Shown here in pieces: positions 27,320-36,168 of a DNA stretch of 64,000 nt. Within the stretch, counting starts at the first letter, position 1. Each line of letters begins with the position of its first letter. The position numbers and the translations under genes were made by a program. The notes below the pieces were generated by a model. It searched no databases. It was not told the origin of the DNA and saw nothing but the letters and a program-made list of their open reading frames with translations. This DNA is from Pseudomonas parafulva NBRC 16636 = DSM 17004 (lineage in GTDB: Bacteria; Pseudomonadota; Gammaproteobacteria; Pseudomonadales; Pseudomonadaceae): the NCBI RefSeq assembly GCF_000730645.1, contig NZ_BBIU01000020.1:1-64000 (forward strand). Reading direction: 5' to 3'.

Positions 27320-27356
27320 AAAAAAAAAGCCCGGTTCCAAGGAACCGGGCTTTTTT
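27320..27356 (-). terminator. Terminator of the rplM-rpsI operon
   Basis: A 10-bp perfect stem GCCCGGTTCC / GGAACCGGGC with a very short loop. It has A9 on the left and T6 on the right, so the minus-strand transcript ends in a U9 run. It lies about 20 nt past the rpsI stop and could also act in the other direction. Confidence 0.93.
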
Positions 27357-27373
27357 CGACTGCCGAAGCGGTA

Positions 27374-27766
27374 TTAACGCTTGGAGTACTGAGGACGCTT
27401 ACGCGCTTTACGCAGACCCACTTTCTTACGCTCGACTTCACGAGCGTCGCGGGTGACGTAGCCAGCACGACGCAGAGCGCCACGCAGAGTTTCGTCGTAT
27501 TCCATCAGGGCGCGGGTGATACCGTGACGGATCGCACCGGCCTGACCGCTGACACCACCACCGGAAACGGTGACGTAGATGTCGAACTTCTCGACGCTTT
27601 CGGTCAGCTCGAGTGGCTGACGAACAACCATGCGAGCGGTTTCACGACCGAAGAACACGTCCAGAGAACGGTTGTTGATGGAGATGTTACCAGTACCCGG
27701 ACGCAGGAATACGCGAGCGGTTGCGGTCTTGCGACGGCCAGTGCCGTAATTTTGAGTCGCCGACAT
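27374..27766 (-). CDS. rpsI: 30S ribosomal protein S9
   Basis: Ribosomal protein S9, 130 residues, whose C-terminal tail reaches the P site. Family features include [18 protein letters not shown] at the N terminus and the basic end [12 protein letters not shown]. It follows rplM by 14 nt, the universal L13-S9 pair. Confidence 0.99.
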   Translation of the reverse strand: MSATQNYGTGRRKTATARVFLRPGTGNISINNRSLDVFFGRETARMVVRQPLELTESVEKFDIYVTVSGGGVSGQAGAIRHGITRALMEYDETLRGALRRAGYVTRDAREVERKKVGLRKARKRPQYSKR

Positions 27767-27780
27767 AATGAACTATCCCG

Positions 27781-28209
27781 TTAGATCTTCAGTTCTTGAG
27801 GCTGCTGAGCAGTGTGTGGGTGAGCTGCACCCGCGTACACTTTCAGCTTACGGTACATGTCGCGACCCAGCGGGTTCTTAGGCAGCATGCCTTTGACCGC
27901 GGTTTCGATAACACGCTCAGGGGCCTTGGCGATCAACTTCTCGAAGTTGATTTCCTTGATGCCGCCCGGGAAACCGGAGTGGGAGTAGTACATTTTGTCG
28001 GAAGACTTGGCACCCGTTACACGAATCTGCTCGGCGTTGATGACGACGATGTAGTCGCCGGTGTCAACGTGAGGAGTGTATTCTGGCTTGTGTTTGCCAC
28101 GCAGACGGCTAGCGATTTCGGTAGCCAGACGACCCAGGGTCTGGCCAGCGGCGTCGACTACGAACCACTCGCGCTTTACTGTTTCCGGTTTAGCAGTAAA
28201 AGTTTTCAT
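27781..28209 (-). CDS. rplM: 50S ribosomal protein L13
   Basis: Ribosomal protein L13, 142 residues. It starts [20 protein letters not shown] and contains the family segments [20 protein letters not shown] and [21 protein letters not shown]. It heads the rplM-rpsI operon. Confidence 0.99.
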   Translation of the reverse strand: MKTFTAKPETVKREWFVVDAAGQTLGRLATEIASRLRGKHKPEYTPHVDTGDYIVVINAEQIRVTGAKSSDKMYYSHSGFPGGIKEINFEKLIAKAPERVIETAVKGMLPKNPLGRDMYRKLKVYAGAAHPHTAQQPQELKI

Positions 28210-28252
28210 TCTCTAAAGCCTCAGAGGCCGCCCAGCGAAAAATAGACGGCGA

Positions 28253-28281
28253 ATCTTACTGGATAGTGCACGGCTTGCCAA
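28253..28281 (-). promoter_or_regulatory. Sigma70 promoter of rplM-rpsI
   Basis: TTGGCA (28281-28276) and TAAGAT (28258-28253) on the minus strand are 17 bp apart, close to consensus. The predicted start is about 36 nt before the rplM start codon, leaving a short leader. Confidence 0.8.
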
Positions 28282-28467
28282 GGGCAAGCGCGCAGCCGAA
28301 CGCTGACGCTTTTGGGGGCTCGGGTCAGGCACGCCAATGTTCGACGGGGTTCTTCCTGCGTGGTGGTGCATCACTTCCGCCACACGGAGAGGCGCTGAAT
28401 TATCCAGATTGCGCGAAAAATTTCAACCTGCTTTGATGAACAAACTTTCTGAAGGAGTATGCAACCG

Positions 28468-29508
28468 ATGGAATACCGCCAGCTCGGCCGTACCGACCTC
28501 AACGTCAGCGCCCTGTGCCTGGGCACCATGACCTGGGGCGAACAGAACGATCAGGCCGAGGCCTTTGCCCAGATTGGCCGCGCCAAGGCCGCCGGCATCA
28601 ACTTCATCGACACCGCCGAAATGTACCCGGTGCCGCCACGCCCCGAGACCTACGCGGCCACCGAGCGCGTCATCGGCAACTGGTTTGCCAGCCAGGGTGA
28701 CCGTGACGACTGGGTGCTGGCCAGCAAGGTGGCGGGCCCCGGCAATGGCATCAGCCACATCCGCGATGGCCAGCTCAGGCATAACCGCCAGCACATCGTC
28801 GCGGCCCTGGACGAAAGCCTCAAGCGCCTGCAAACAGACCGCATCGACCTGTACCAACTGCACTGGCCCGAGCGCAGCACCAACTTCTTCGGCAAGCTGG
28901 GCTACCAGCACCTGCCCCAGGACCACTTCACGCCGCTGGAAGAAACCCTCGAGGTGCTGGACGAGCAGGTGCGCGCGGGCAAGATCCGCCACATCGGCCT
29001 GTCCAACGAAACGCCGTGGGGCACCATGAAGTTCCTGCAGTTGGCCGAGAGCCGGGGCTGGCCACGCGCCGTTTCGATCCAGAACCCCTACAACCTGCTC
29101 AACCGCAGCTTCGAGGTGGGCCTGGCCGAGGTCGCGATCCGTGAACAGTGCGGCCTGCTGGCCTACTCGCCCCTGGCCTTCGGCATGCTGTCGGGCAAGT
29201 ACGAGAACGGTGCCCGGCCGCAAAACGCGCGCCTGACCCTGTTCAGCCGCTTCGCCCGCTACTCCAACCCGCAGACCACCCATGCCTGCAGCCGTTACGT
29301 GCAACTGGCCCGCGAGCACGGCCTGGACCCGGCACAGATGGCCCTGGCCTTCGTCACCCGCCAACCCTTCGTGACCAGCAACATCATCGGTGCCACCAGC
29401 CTGGAGCAGCTGGACAGCAACCTGGCCAGCCTGTCACTGACCCTGAGCGACGAACTCTTGGCCGCAATCGAGGCCATCCACCAGGACCAACCCAACCCGG
29501 CACCTTGA
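28468..29508 (+). CDS. tas: Aldo/keto reductase, Tas-like
   Basis: An NADP(H)-dependent aldo/keto reductase of the Tas group, 346 residues. The start at 28468 (MEYRQLGRTDLNV) has AAGGAG ten bases upstream. An ATG at 28459 is too close to that site. Catalytic tetrad residues can be placed: Asp and Tyr in IDTAEMYPVPP, Lys in WVLASKVAG, His in YQLHWPERS. The C-terminal cofactor site is near NIIGATSLEQLD. The physiological substrate is unknown. Confidence 0.88.
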   Translation: MEYRQLGRTDLNVSALCLGTMTWGEQNDQAEAFAQIGRAKAAGINFIDTAEMYPVPPRPETYAATERVIGNWFASQGDRDDWVLASKVAGPGNGISHIRDGQLRHNRQHIVAALDESLKRLQTDRIDLYQLHWPERSTNFFGKLGYQHLPQDHFTPLEETLEVLDEQVRAGKIRHIGLSNETPWGTMKFLQLAESRGWPRAVSIQNPYNLLNRSFEVGLAEVAIREQCGLLAYSPLAFGMLSGKYENGARPQNARLTLFSRFARYSNPQTTHACSRYVQLAREHGLDPAQMALAFVTRQPFVTSNIIGATSLEQLDSNLASLSLTLSDELLAAIEAIHQDQPNPAP

Positions 29509-29523
29509 GCCGCAGCCGCCTTC

Positions 29524-29577
29524 TGTTGCAGCAAGCAGCTCACCGCTAGCTGCTTGCTGCTTGCCGCTTGCCGCTGC
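29524..29577. repeat. CAAGC-type dispersed repeat, locus A
   Basis: A run of GCAAGC/GCTTGC units (GCAGCAAGCAGCTC, then GCTGCTTGCTGCTTGCCGCTTGCCGCTG) partly self-complementary, in the gap between the aldo/keto reductase gene and the GlxA-type regulator. The same family recurs at 30658-30770, 46405-46440 and 46863-46895. Confidence 0.7.
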
Positions 29578-29648
29578 CCCCCCTTGCCGCTGGCCGAAAA
29601 AAATAAGACGATCCAGCCAGTGATTGACCACTCCCCCCTATAAGAACA

Positions 29649-30653
29649 ATGACAATGATGTTTACCCAACCCCCCGCGTCGCTGCGGCGCGTCAGCATCC
29701 TGGCCATTGACAAGGTGTTCGCTTCTACCTTGATGCAGGCCAAGGACTTCTTCCACCTCGCCAGCCTGCGTTACAGCAAGCAGCTGGGCCTGGGCTTGCA
29801 GCCCATGTTCGAGATTCACTTGGTGAGCCCTGACGGCCTGCCCGTGGAAAGTTTCAGCAATGTGCAATTGCCCGTGGACGGTGGGCTGGAAGATGCGGAT
29901 GTGATCATCCTGCCGGCCTTCTGGGACGATTTCGACAACCTGCTGCAACGCTACCCCCAGGTATTGCCCTGGCTACGGGCACAACATGCCCGCGGTGCGG
30001 TGCTGTGCGCAGAGGCAAGCGGGGTGTTCTGGCTGGCCGAGTCCGGCCTGCTGGATGGCAAGGAGGCCACCACCTACTGGCGATTCTTCGCCAGCTTCGC
30101 CGAACGCTTTCCGAAGATCCGCCTGAACCAGGACAAGCACCTGACCGATGCCGACAACCTGTATTGTGCGGGCGGCGCTACATCGGCGTGCGACCTGTAC
30201 ATCTACCTGATCGAGCGTTTCTGCGGGGCCAACGTGGCACGTGCGGTATCCCGCGACATCCTTTACGAGGTGCAGCGCAACTACTCGCCGGGGCGCATGG
30301 GCTTTGGTGGCCAGAAGCTGCACCAGGACCTGATCATCCTGCAGATCCAGCACTGGCTCGAAGAGCATTTCGCAGACAAGTTCCGCTTCGAGGACGTGGC
30401 CCGCAACCACGGCATGAGCATCCGCAATTTCATGCGCCGCTTCCAGGGCGCCACAGGCGACAAGCCGCTGCATTACCTGCAACGCCTGCGGATCGAGACA
30501 GCCAAGGGGTTGTTGTCCAGCACCCGCAAGAGCATCAAGACCATCAGTTACGAGGTCGGCTACGACGATGCCAGTTTCTTCGCGCGGCTGTTCCGCCAGC
30601 ACACCGAACTGTCACCCAACCAGTATCGCCAGCAATTCATGCAGGAGGCCTAA
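29649..30653 (+). CDS. GlxA family transcriptional regulator (DJ-1/PfpI plus AraC HTH)
   Basis: A 334-residue regulator with an N-terminal class I amidotransferase-like domain of the DJ-1/PfpI type at about 15-190. It contains the nucleophile-elbow-like GAVLCAEASGVFWLAESG. The AraC-type helix-turn-helix pair lies at about 225-325 (FRFEDVARNHGMSIRNFMRRFQ and IKTISYEVGYDDASFFARLFRQ). The family senses metabolites and activates catabolic genes (for example GbdR, CdhR). The effector here is unknown. Starts at 29649 and 29655 are both possible. Confidence 0.88.
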   Translation: MTMMFTQPPASLRRVSILAIDKVFASTLMQAKDFFHLASLRYSKQLGLGLQPMFEIHLVSPDGLPVESFSNVQLPVDGGLEDADVIILPAFWDDFDNLLQRYPQVLPWLRAQHARGAVLCAEASGVFWLAESGLLDGKEATTYWRFFASFAERFPKIRLNQDKHLTDADNLYCAGGATSACDLYIYLIERFCGANVARAVSRDILYEVQRNYSPGRMGFGGQKLHQDLIILQIQHWLEEHFADKFRFEDVARNHGMSIRNFMRRFQGATGDKPLHYLQRLRIETAKGLLSSTRKSIKTISYEVGYDDASFFARLFRQHTELSPNQYRQQFMQEA

Positions 30654-30657
30654 GAGC

Positions 30658-30770
30658 CGCCTGCAGCGGCAAGCTATAAGCTGCAAGCTGCAAGAAAAAG
30701 CCACAGCAGCGCGTACACCGCACTGGCTTTAGCTTGCCGCTTGCCGCTTATAGCTTGCAGCTGCCCGCTA
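30658..30770. repeat. CAAGC-type inverted repeat, locus B
   Basis: Two arms of about 32 bp in opposite orientation, each built of GGCAAGCTATAAGC- and GCAAGC-type units, flank about 45 bp between the convergent GlxA-type regulator and zapE. The transcript could fold into a long imperfect hairpin, so it may serve as a two-way terminator. Confidence 0.7.
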
Positions 30771-31862
30771 GGGCTTGTGGGGGCGGGACAGGAACTCGTG
30801 GGACTGCATTTCCAGCAGCCGGCTTAGCGTGCGCTGGAACTCGAAGCTCAGGCGGCCGCCGGTGTACAGGTCTTTGAGCTCCACCTCGGCTGAGATGATC
30901 AGCTTGACGTTGCGGTCGTAGAACTCGTCCACCATGTTGATGAAGCGGCGGGCGATGTCGTCGGTGGCGACGCCCATCTGCTCCACATTGCTCAGCAACA
31001 CGGCATGGAAGATCTTACCCAGTTCGATATAGTCGTTCTGGCTGCGCGGCCCGTCGCACAACGCGCGGAAGTCGAACCAGGCCACGTCGTCGCAGGTGCG
31101 CAGCGCGTGGATCGGGCGGTTCTCGATCATCAGCACATCGTTTTCCACCGCCTGGGTGCACTCAGGCGTCAGCGCCTTGAAGCTGGCGCGCATGCTCTGC
31201 TGAGCGGCTTCATCGAGCGGGTGATGGAACAGTTCGGCCTGCTCCAGGTGGCGCAGACGGTAATCGACCCCGCTATCGACGTTCACCACGTCGGTGTACT
31301 GCTTGATCATGGCAATGGCCGGCAGGAAGCGCGCACGTTGCAGACCATCCTTGTAGAGGCCGTCCGGCACGATGTTGGACGTGGCCACCAGCGATACACC
31401 GTTCTTGAACAGTTCTTCCATCAAGGTGCCAAGGATCATGGCATCGGTGATATCCGACACGAAGAATTCGTCGAAGCAGATGACCTTGGCCTCTTCGCTG
31501 AAGCGCTTGGCAATAATGGTCAGCGGGTTCTTCTCGCCCTTGAGGGTTTTCATTTCCTCGTGCACCCGCTTCATGAAGCGGTGGAAGTGCGTGCGCATCT
31601 TCTGCTTGAACGGCAGCGCCTCGTAGAAGGTATCGACCAGGTAGGTCTTGCCTCGCCCTACCCCACCCCAGAAGTACAGGCCCTTGACCGGGGTCTGCTC
31701 CTTTTTGCCAAACAGTTTGCCGAACATGCCCGGCTTGCTGTTCTGTGCATGCACCAGATCGTCGTACAGGCGCTGCAGGTGACGCACCGCATTTTCCTGC
31801 GCCGCGTCATGGAAGAAGTCGGGACGTTTCAGATCTGCTTGATAGCGTTCTAAGGGAGTCAT
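30768..31862 (-). CDS. zapE: Cell division protein ZapE (AFG1-like ATPase)
   Basis: A P-loop ATPase of the AFG1 family, which in E. coli destabilises Z rings under stress. The 364-residue protein has Walker A GGVGRGKTYLVDTF near residue 66 and Walker B VICFDEFFVSD near residue 132, followed by sensor regions around LVATSN. A terminator separates it from trpS. Confidence 0.95.
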   Translation of the reverse strand: MTPLERYQADLKRPDFFHDAAQENAVRHLQRLYDDLVHAQNSKPGMFGKLFGKKEQTPVKGLYFWGGVGRGKTYLVDTFYEALPFKQKMRTHFHRFMKRVHEEMKTLKGEKNPLTIIAKRFSEEAKVICFDEFFVSDITDAMILGTLMEELFKNGVSLVATSNIVPDGLYKDGLQRARFLPAIAMIKQYTDVVNVDSGVDYRLRHLEQAELFHHPLDEAAQQSMRASFKALTPECTQAVENDVLMIENRPIHALRTCDDVAWFDFRALCDGPRSQNDYIELGKIFHAVLLSNVEQMGVATDDIARRFINMVDEFYDRNVKLIISAEVELKDLYTGGRLSFEFQRTLSRLLEMQSHEFLSRPHKP

Positions 31863-31881
31863 GATTCGTTAGCGAGGCAAC

Positions 31882-31914
31882 AAAAAACGGGCCGTCACTG
31901 TAGCGACCGGCCCG
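31882..31914 (-). terminator. Terminator after trpS
   Basis: On the minus strand CGGGCCG ... CGGCCCG forms a 7-bp stem around a 13-nt loop and is followed by T6. It lies about 57 nt past the trpS stop and just before zapE. Confidence 0.75.
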
Positions 31915-31970
31915 CTTAATGGCAATCAGACTTGCGGCGAAATGCCTCAGCCTGAATGCATTTCCTACAT

Positions 31971-33320
31971 TCAACCTTGTTGCGGCTGCAGGGCTGCACG
32001 CAGGCTTTCGATGGCCGCATCACGGGCCTCGACGCTGCTGCACTGCGGCCCGTCGGCAACGTGCTCGCCGTTCAACCACAGGCCAAAGCCCAGGCCCTCG
32101 GCGCGAACATCGGCCTCGCCACCCTGCTGCAGCTGTTTGCTTACGGCCCCTGCGCTCTTGCCGTCGGCAAAACTGCGCGACAGCAGCAGTTGCTCGCCAT
32201 CGGCGGCCAACAGGCGGAAGCGGAAGCTGCCGTCTTCGTCACGGAAGCTGACGAAGCGGGCACTTTTGGTGGCCTTTTTCTTCACGTCGGCGGCAGCCTG
32301 TACGCTGCTGCGGAACGAGCGCAAGCCTACCGCTTCACGCAGTTGCTCAAGGAACGGGGTGGCGATTTTGCGCGCCTTGGCAGCACCCGCCAGCAGGATG
32401 TCTTCCAGGTCGGCCGGGCGAGCGATCAACTGGTGGTAGTACTCGCGCTTTTCGGCCAACTGGCCGTCCAGCAACTGGAACAGGCGCTGTTTTGCTTCAC
32501 CCCAGCCCAGGCCTTGCTCCAGCTCCGCGCGGAACTCGGTGCATTGCGCTGGCGTGGAGAACGCCTGGAACAGGGTGAACAGGTGCGCGTTGTCCGGGTC
32601 TTTCGCCTCGCCAGGGGCGCGCGAGTCGGTGACGATGCGCGAGATCGCATCCTTCATGTCCTTGGCGCTGGTGAACAGCGGAATGGTGTTGTCGTAGCTC
32701 TTGGACATCTTGCGCCCATCCAGGCCCGGCAGGGTCGCAACACTTTCCTCGATCACGGCCTCTGGCAGGGCGAAGAAGTCCTGACCCTGGCCGAACAGGT
32801 GGTTGAAGCGCTGGCCGATATCGCGGGCCATTTCCACGTGCTGGATCTGGTCACGGCCCACCGGCACCTTGTTGGCGTTGAACATCAGGATGTCTGCCGC
32901 CATCAGTACCGGGTAGCTGAACAGGCCCATGGAAACGCCGGCATCCGGGTCTTCGCCGTTTTCCACGTTCTTGTCCACCGAGGCCTTGTAGGCATGGGCG
33001 CGGTTGAGCAGGCCCTTGGCGGCAACGCAGGTCAGCAGCCAGGTCAGCTCGGGGATTTCCGGGATGTCGGACTGGCGGTAGAAGGTCACCGTGTTCGGGT
33101 CCAGGCCACCGGCCAGCCAGGTGGCGGCGATTTCAAGGCGCGAGCGCTGGATGCGCAGCGGGTCGTCGCACTTGATCAGCGCGTGGTAGTCGGCCAGGAA
33201 ATAGAACGAGTCGGCGCCGGGCTGCTGGCTGGCACGAATCGCCGGGCGGATGGCACCGGCATAGTTGCCCAGGTGCGGAGTGCCGGTGGTGGTGATACCG
33301 GTAAGGATGCGCGTGGTCAT
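31971..33320 (-). CDS. trpS: Tryptophanyl-tRNA synthetase
   Basis: A class I aminoacyl-tRNA synthetase. The HIGH-like motif is [11 protein letters not shown] near residue 14 and the KMSKS loop is [11 protein letters not shown] near residue 207. At 449 residues it is longer than the 334-residue E. coli enzyme because of a C-terminal extension from about residue 340, which is usual in Pseudomonas. It is 25 nt downstream of an alpha/beta hydrolase gene. Confidence 0.97.
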   Translation of the reverse strand: MTTRILTGITTTGTPHLGNYAGAIRPAIRASQQPGADSFYFLADYHALIKCDDPLRIQRSRLEIAATWLAGGLDPNTVTFYRQSDIPEIPELTWLLTCVAAKGLLNRAHAYKASVDKNVENGEDPDAGVSMGLFSYPVLMAADILMFNANKVPVGRDQIQHVEMARDIGQRFNHLFGQGQDFFALPEAVIEESVATLPGLDGRKMSKSYDNTIPLFTSAKDMKDAISRIVTDSRAPGEAKDPDNAHLFTLFQAFSTPAQCTEFRAELEQGLGWGEAKQRLFQLLDGQLAEKREYYHQLIARPADLEDILLAGAAKARKIATPFLEQLREAVGLRSFRSSVQAAADVKKKATKSARFVSFRDEDGSFRFRLLAADGEQLLLSRSFADGKSAGAVSKQLQQGGEADVRAEGLGFGLWLNGEHVADGPQCSSVEARDAAIESLRAALQPQQG

Positions 33321-33345
33321 GGGTGTTCGCTTATTCAGGCTTGGC

Positions 33346-33981
33346 TCAGTTCGAAAGGCGTGGCAGCAGCAGATCCTTCAGATCGGTCAGCTTGCCATGG
33401 AAGAAGTGTCCGCATTCTGCCACTTTCAGCAGCTCATGGGGGCGCGACAGGTTGTGGGACCAATCGTAAACCAGCTGCGGTTCCACAACTTCGTCCGCTT
33501 CGGGCTGCACCACCGTGATCGGGCACTGCTCCGGCAGCGGGAACGCTGCGGTCAGGCGCATCACCGCCGGGGCAATCATGAACAGGTGCTGCAACGTCAC
33601 GCCGTCGGCTTCCAGGCGGCCGGCCAGGCTGGTGGCCACGAAGCCGCCGAACGAGAAGCCCATCAACACCACTGGCAGCGCAGGGTGCGTGGCCCGCAGC
33701 CAGGCGGCCGCGGCTTGTGCATCGGCCACCTCGCCAGCGCCCATGTCATGGGTGCCGGCGCTTTGCCCGACACCGCGGTAGTTGAAACGCAGGGTCACAT
33801 AGCCGGCATCGCGGGCGGTGCGTTGCAGCGTCGAGACCACCTTGTTGAGCATGGTGCCGCCCTGGACCGGGTTGGGATGGCAGATCAGCACCGCGCCACG
33901 GGCATCGGCAACGTCCAGGTACAAGGCTTCGAGCGGGCCACTGGGGCCGTCGATGAACAAGGCGGTTTCTCGGACAAGCAA
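33346..33981 (-). CDS. Alpha/beta hydrolase, dienelactone-hydrolase-like
   Basis: A 211-residue alpha/beta hydrolase without signal peptide. The nucleophile elbow is [11 protein letters not shown] (Ser near residue 109), the acid lies in PEADEVV and the histidine in ECGHFFHGK near the C terminus. The early motif [11 protein letters not shown] is typical of this small YqiA/OsmC-neighbour-like family. Substrate unknown. It is probably co-transcribed with trpS. Confidence 0.85.
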   Translation of the reverse strand: MLVRETALFIDGPSGPLEALYLDVADARGAVLICHPNPVQGGTMLNKVVSTLQRTARDAGYVTLRFNYRGVGQSAGTHDMGAGEVADAQAAAAWLRATHPALPVVLMGFSFGGFVATSLAGRLEADGVTLQHLFMIAPAVMRLTAAFPLPEQCPITVVQPEADEVVEPQLVYDWSHNLSRPHELLKVAECGHFFHGKLTDLKDLLLPRLSN

Positions 33982-34116
33982 GGCACTACTCCGTGACCTT
34001 GAGAGAGGTCGATTCGTCTAGGTGAGGAATTCTGTTCTGATTTGCGATCGCTCGCGGTATACAGCGCAGGTCTGAGCCGTTAACGTAAAGCAAAGCCGTT
34101 TATAGAGGAAGGACTC

Positions 34117-34554
34117 GTGGAACTCTCGCTCCTTGTTTGGTTGTTGCCGACCCTGGCCCTGGTCATTGGCGTGGTCGTAGGTTTCGTCGTGGCCCGCCTG
34201 TTGCCCAATGCCGCCCCCAGCAGCACACAGCGCCAGCTGGATGACATCCAGCAGCGTTTCGACAGCTACCAGAACCAGGTAGTTACCCATTTCAACAGCA
34301 CGGCGGTGCTGGTGAAGAAGCTGAACCAGAGCTACCAGGATGTGCAGGATCACCTGGCCGACGGTGCCAACCACCTGGCCCTGGACGAGCTGACCCGCCA
34401 ACGCCTGCTGGCCGCACTGCATTCAGAAGGCGCCCACGGGCACCGTGACCGCCTGACCCCACCGAAGGACACGGCCGAAGTGCCCCGCGACTACGCGCCC
34501 AAGACGCCGAACTCGCCAGGCATGCTGGACGAGAGCTACGGGCTCAAGCATTGA
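34117..34554 (+). CDS. zapG: YhcB/ZapG-like DUF1043 inner-membrane protein
   Basis: A 145-residue protein with a GTG start at 34117 preceded by AGAGGAAGG. One N-terminal membrane helix (VWLLPTLALVIGVVVGFVVARLL) is followed by a coiled-coil stretch (about 35-105) and a disordered Pro-rich tail. YhcB in E. coli takes part in envelope growth and division. Divergent from the hydrolase gene. A terminator follows directly. Confidence 0.88.
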   Translation: MELSLLVWLLPTLALVIGVVVGFVVARLLPNAAPSSTQRQLDDIQQRFDSYQNQVVTHFNSTAVLVKKLNQSYQDVQDHLADGANHLALDELTRQRLLAALHSEGAHGHRDRLTPPKDTAEVPRDYAPKTPNSPGMLDESYGLKH

Positions 34555-34570
34555 GTCACTGAAAAGAATC

Positions 34571-34596
34571 AAGGCCTCGAAAGAGGCCTTTTTCTT
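34571..34596 (+). terminator. Terminator after zapG
   Basis: An 8-bp stem AAGGCCTC / GAGGCCTT with loop GAAA is followed by TTTCTT, 16 nt past the zapG stop. Confidence 0.9.
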
Positions 34597-34614
34597 GCCC
34601 CGTGGAAGAGCTGA

Positions 34615-34642
34615 AGAAAACCCCGCCGAAGCGGGGTTTTCT
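34615..34642 (-). terminator. Terminator facing zapG, after the small ORF
   Basis: A 10-bp perfect stem AAAACCCCGC / GCGGGGTTTT with a TTCG loop on the minus strand, starting 9 nt past the stop of the 29-codon ORF. It could also serve mdeA, whose stop is about 200 nt upstream. Confidence 0.88.
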
Positions 34643-34649
34643 ACTCAGG

Positions 34650-34739
34650 TCAAGGCTTGCGCCAGGACTGGCCACCTTCTTCATCGTCACCGCCTGTGCG
34701 GCAAATGAACACGTCGATACATGTTGGGACTGCTTCCAT
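34650..34739 (-). CDS. Candidate 29-residue microprotein
   Basis: Not a gene I recognise. The ATG at 34739 has AGAGGAG seven bases upstream, one of the best ribosome sites in the window. A tight terminator follows 9 nt after the TGA. The peptide begins MEAVPTCIDVFICRTG and ends GGQSWRKP. It has two cysteines spaced C-x5-C, then an acidic GGDDEEGG segment and a basic tip. There is no signal peptide or membrane helix. A 12-bp perfect inverted repeat lies immediately before the ribosome site. A peptide precursor or small regulatory protein is possible, but nothing nearby looks like a maturase. Confidence 0.5.
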   Translation of the reverse strand: MEAVPTCIDVFICRTGGDDEEGGQSWRKP

Positions 34740-34754
34740 GGTGCAACTCCTCTT

Positions 34755-34784
34755 GGATGTGCTGGTAACGTCACCAGCACATCC
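34755..34784 (-). promoter_or_regulatory. Perfect inverted repeat upstream of the small ORF
   Basis: GGATGTGCTGGT and ACCAGCACATCC form a perfect 12-bp palindrome with a 6-nt centre. It ends one base before the Shine-Dalgarno of the 29-codon ORF. It may be an operator or an mRNA hairpin. A consensus -35-like TTGACA lies at about 34834-34839 on the minus strand, but I see no matching -10. Confidence 0.6.
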
Positions 34785-34845
34785 AGCATGCGTTCGCCGC
34801 GCTGGATCAGGCATCGGGCAAAGCTTCCAAACAGGCATGTCAAAG

Positions 34846-36042
34846 TCACAAGCAAGCCTGCAGCGCCTGCTCAACATCCGCCAGCAGATCCTCCACATCC
34901 TCCAGCCCCACCGACAAACGCACCAGCCCTTCGGAAATGCCGTGATGCGCCCTCTCCTGGGGCGTGTAGCTGGAGTGGGTCATGCTCGCCGGGTGCTGGG
35001 CCAACGACTCGGCATCCCCCAGGCTCACGGCCCGTGCGAACAGCTGCAAGGCATTCATGAATCGTCGCCCGGCCTCGATACCGCCCTTGAGCTCGAAAGC
35101 GATCATGCCACCGGGCAAGCGCATCTGGCGGTTGGCCAACGCATGCTGGGCAAAGGTTGGCAGCCCCGGGTAATGGATCAGTTCGACCTGCGGCTGGGCT
35201 GCGAGGTACTGCGCCACCTGCCCGGCATTAGCGCAGTGGCGGTCCATGCGCAGCGCCAGGGTCTTGATGCCGCGCATCAGCAGCGCCGCGTCATGGGGCG
35301 ACAGCACCGCCCCGGTCATGTCCTTGAGCCCCTCCAGGCGGATGCGGTCGACCAAAGCCTGGCGCCCCACCACCAGCCCCGCAGTAATGTCACCGTGACC
35401 GCTCAGGTACTTGGTGGCCGAATGCACCACCAGGTCGGCACCGAGCTCCAGCGGGCGTTGCAGGTAAGGGGTGCAGTAGGTGTTGTCGACCACCACCCGC
35501 ACATCCCGCCCGCGTACGGCCTCGGCAACCGCCGCGATGTCGACCAGTTGCATGGTCGGGTTGGCTGGCGTCTCGAAGTAGATCATGCGCGTGCGGTCGT
35601 TGAGCGCCGCCCTCAATGCCGCCGCATCGTTCAGGTCCACGTGGTGAACCTTTACCCCGAACTCGCCGATGCCATGGTGCAGAAAGGCGAACGTGCAGCC
35701 ATACAGCGTGCGCCCGACAATCAACTCGTCGCCCGGGCGCAGCAGCGTCCACATCGTCGAGGTAATGGCACCCATGCCCGAAGCCAGCGCCAGCCCCGCT
35801 TCGCCGCCCTCCAAGGAGGCCATGCGCTGCTCCAGCAGGGCCAGGGTGGGGTTGGAAATACGGCTGTAGAAATGCCCGGCCTGCTCCCCGGCAAAGCACG
35901 CAGCACCGTACTCAACCGTAGGGAAGGCATAGGTGGCAGTTTGGTAGACAGGCGGCACCAAGGCACCGCCCTGGGTCAAGGGGTCGTACCCGTAATGGAT
36001 CGCCCGCGTAGAAAAACCGGTGTTGTTGTCGGAGCCGCGCAT
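34846..36042 (-). CDS. mdeA: L-methionine gamma-lyase
   Basis: A PLP enzyme that splits methionine into methanethiol, 2-oxobutyrate and ammonia. The protein is 398 residues, the same length as P. putida MdeA, and key residues fall at identical numbers: Tyr114 and Cys116 in LYGCTFAF (Cys116 marks methionine gamma-lyase among Cys/Met-metabolism enzymes), the PLP Lys211 in HSATKYLSG, and Lys240-Asp241 in GLKDMTG. It is divergent from an Lrp-type regulator gene, as in the mdeR-mdeA pair. Confidence 0.95.
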   Translation of the reverse strand: MRGSDNNTGFSTRAIHYGYDPLTQGGALVPPVYQTATYAFPTVEYGAACFAGEQAGHFYSRISNPTLALLEQRMASLEGGEAGLALASGMGAITSTMWTLLRPGDELIVGRTLYGCTFAFLHHGIGEFGVKVHHVDLNDAAALRAALNDRTRMIYFETPANPTMQLVDIAAVAEAVRGRDVRVVVDNTYCTPYLQRPLELGADLVVHSATKYLSGHGDITAGLVVGRQALVDRIRLEGLKDMTGAVLSPHDAALLMRGIKTLALRMDRHCANAGQVAQYLAAQPQVELIHYPGLPTFAQHALANRQMRLPGGMIAFELKGGIEAGRRFMNALQLFARAVSLGDAESLAQHPASMTHSSYTPQERAHHGISEGLVRLSVGLEDVEDLLADVEQALQACL

Positions 36043-36168
36043 GGCAACTGCCTCTTGTAGGTTGCTCTAAGCTTATGCCAGCACAATCCAAGAATTTTTC
36101 CAAAATCGCCAGCCTAACTACGCTGCTTTGGAACAGAAACAATAAACCTGAATATTTGAGGGCAAATC

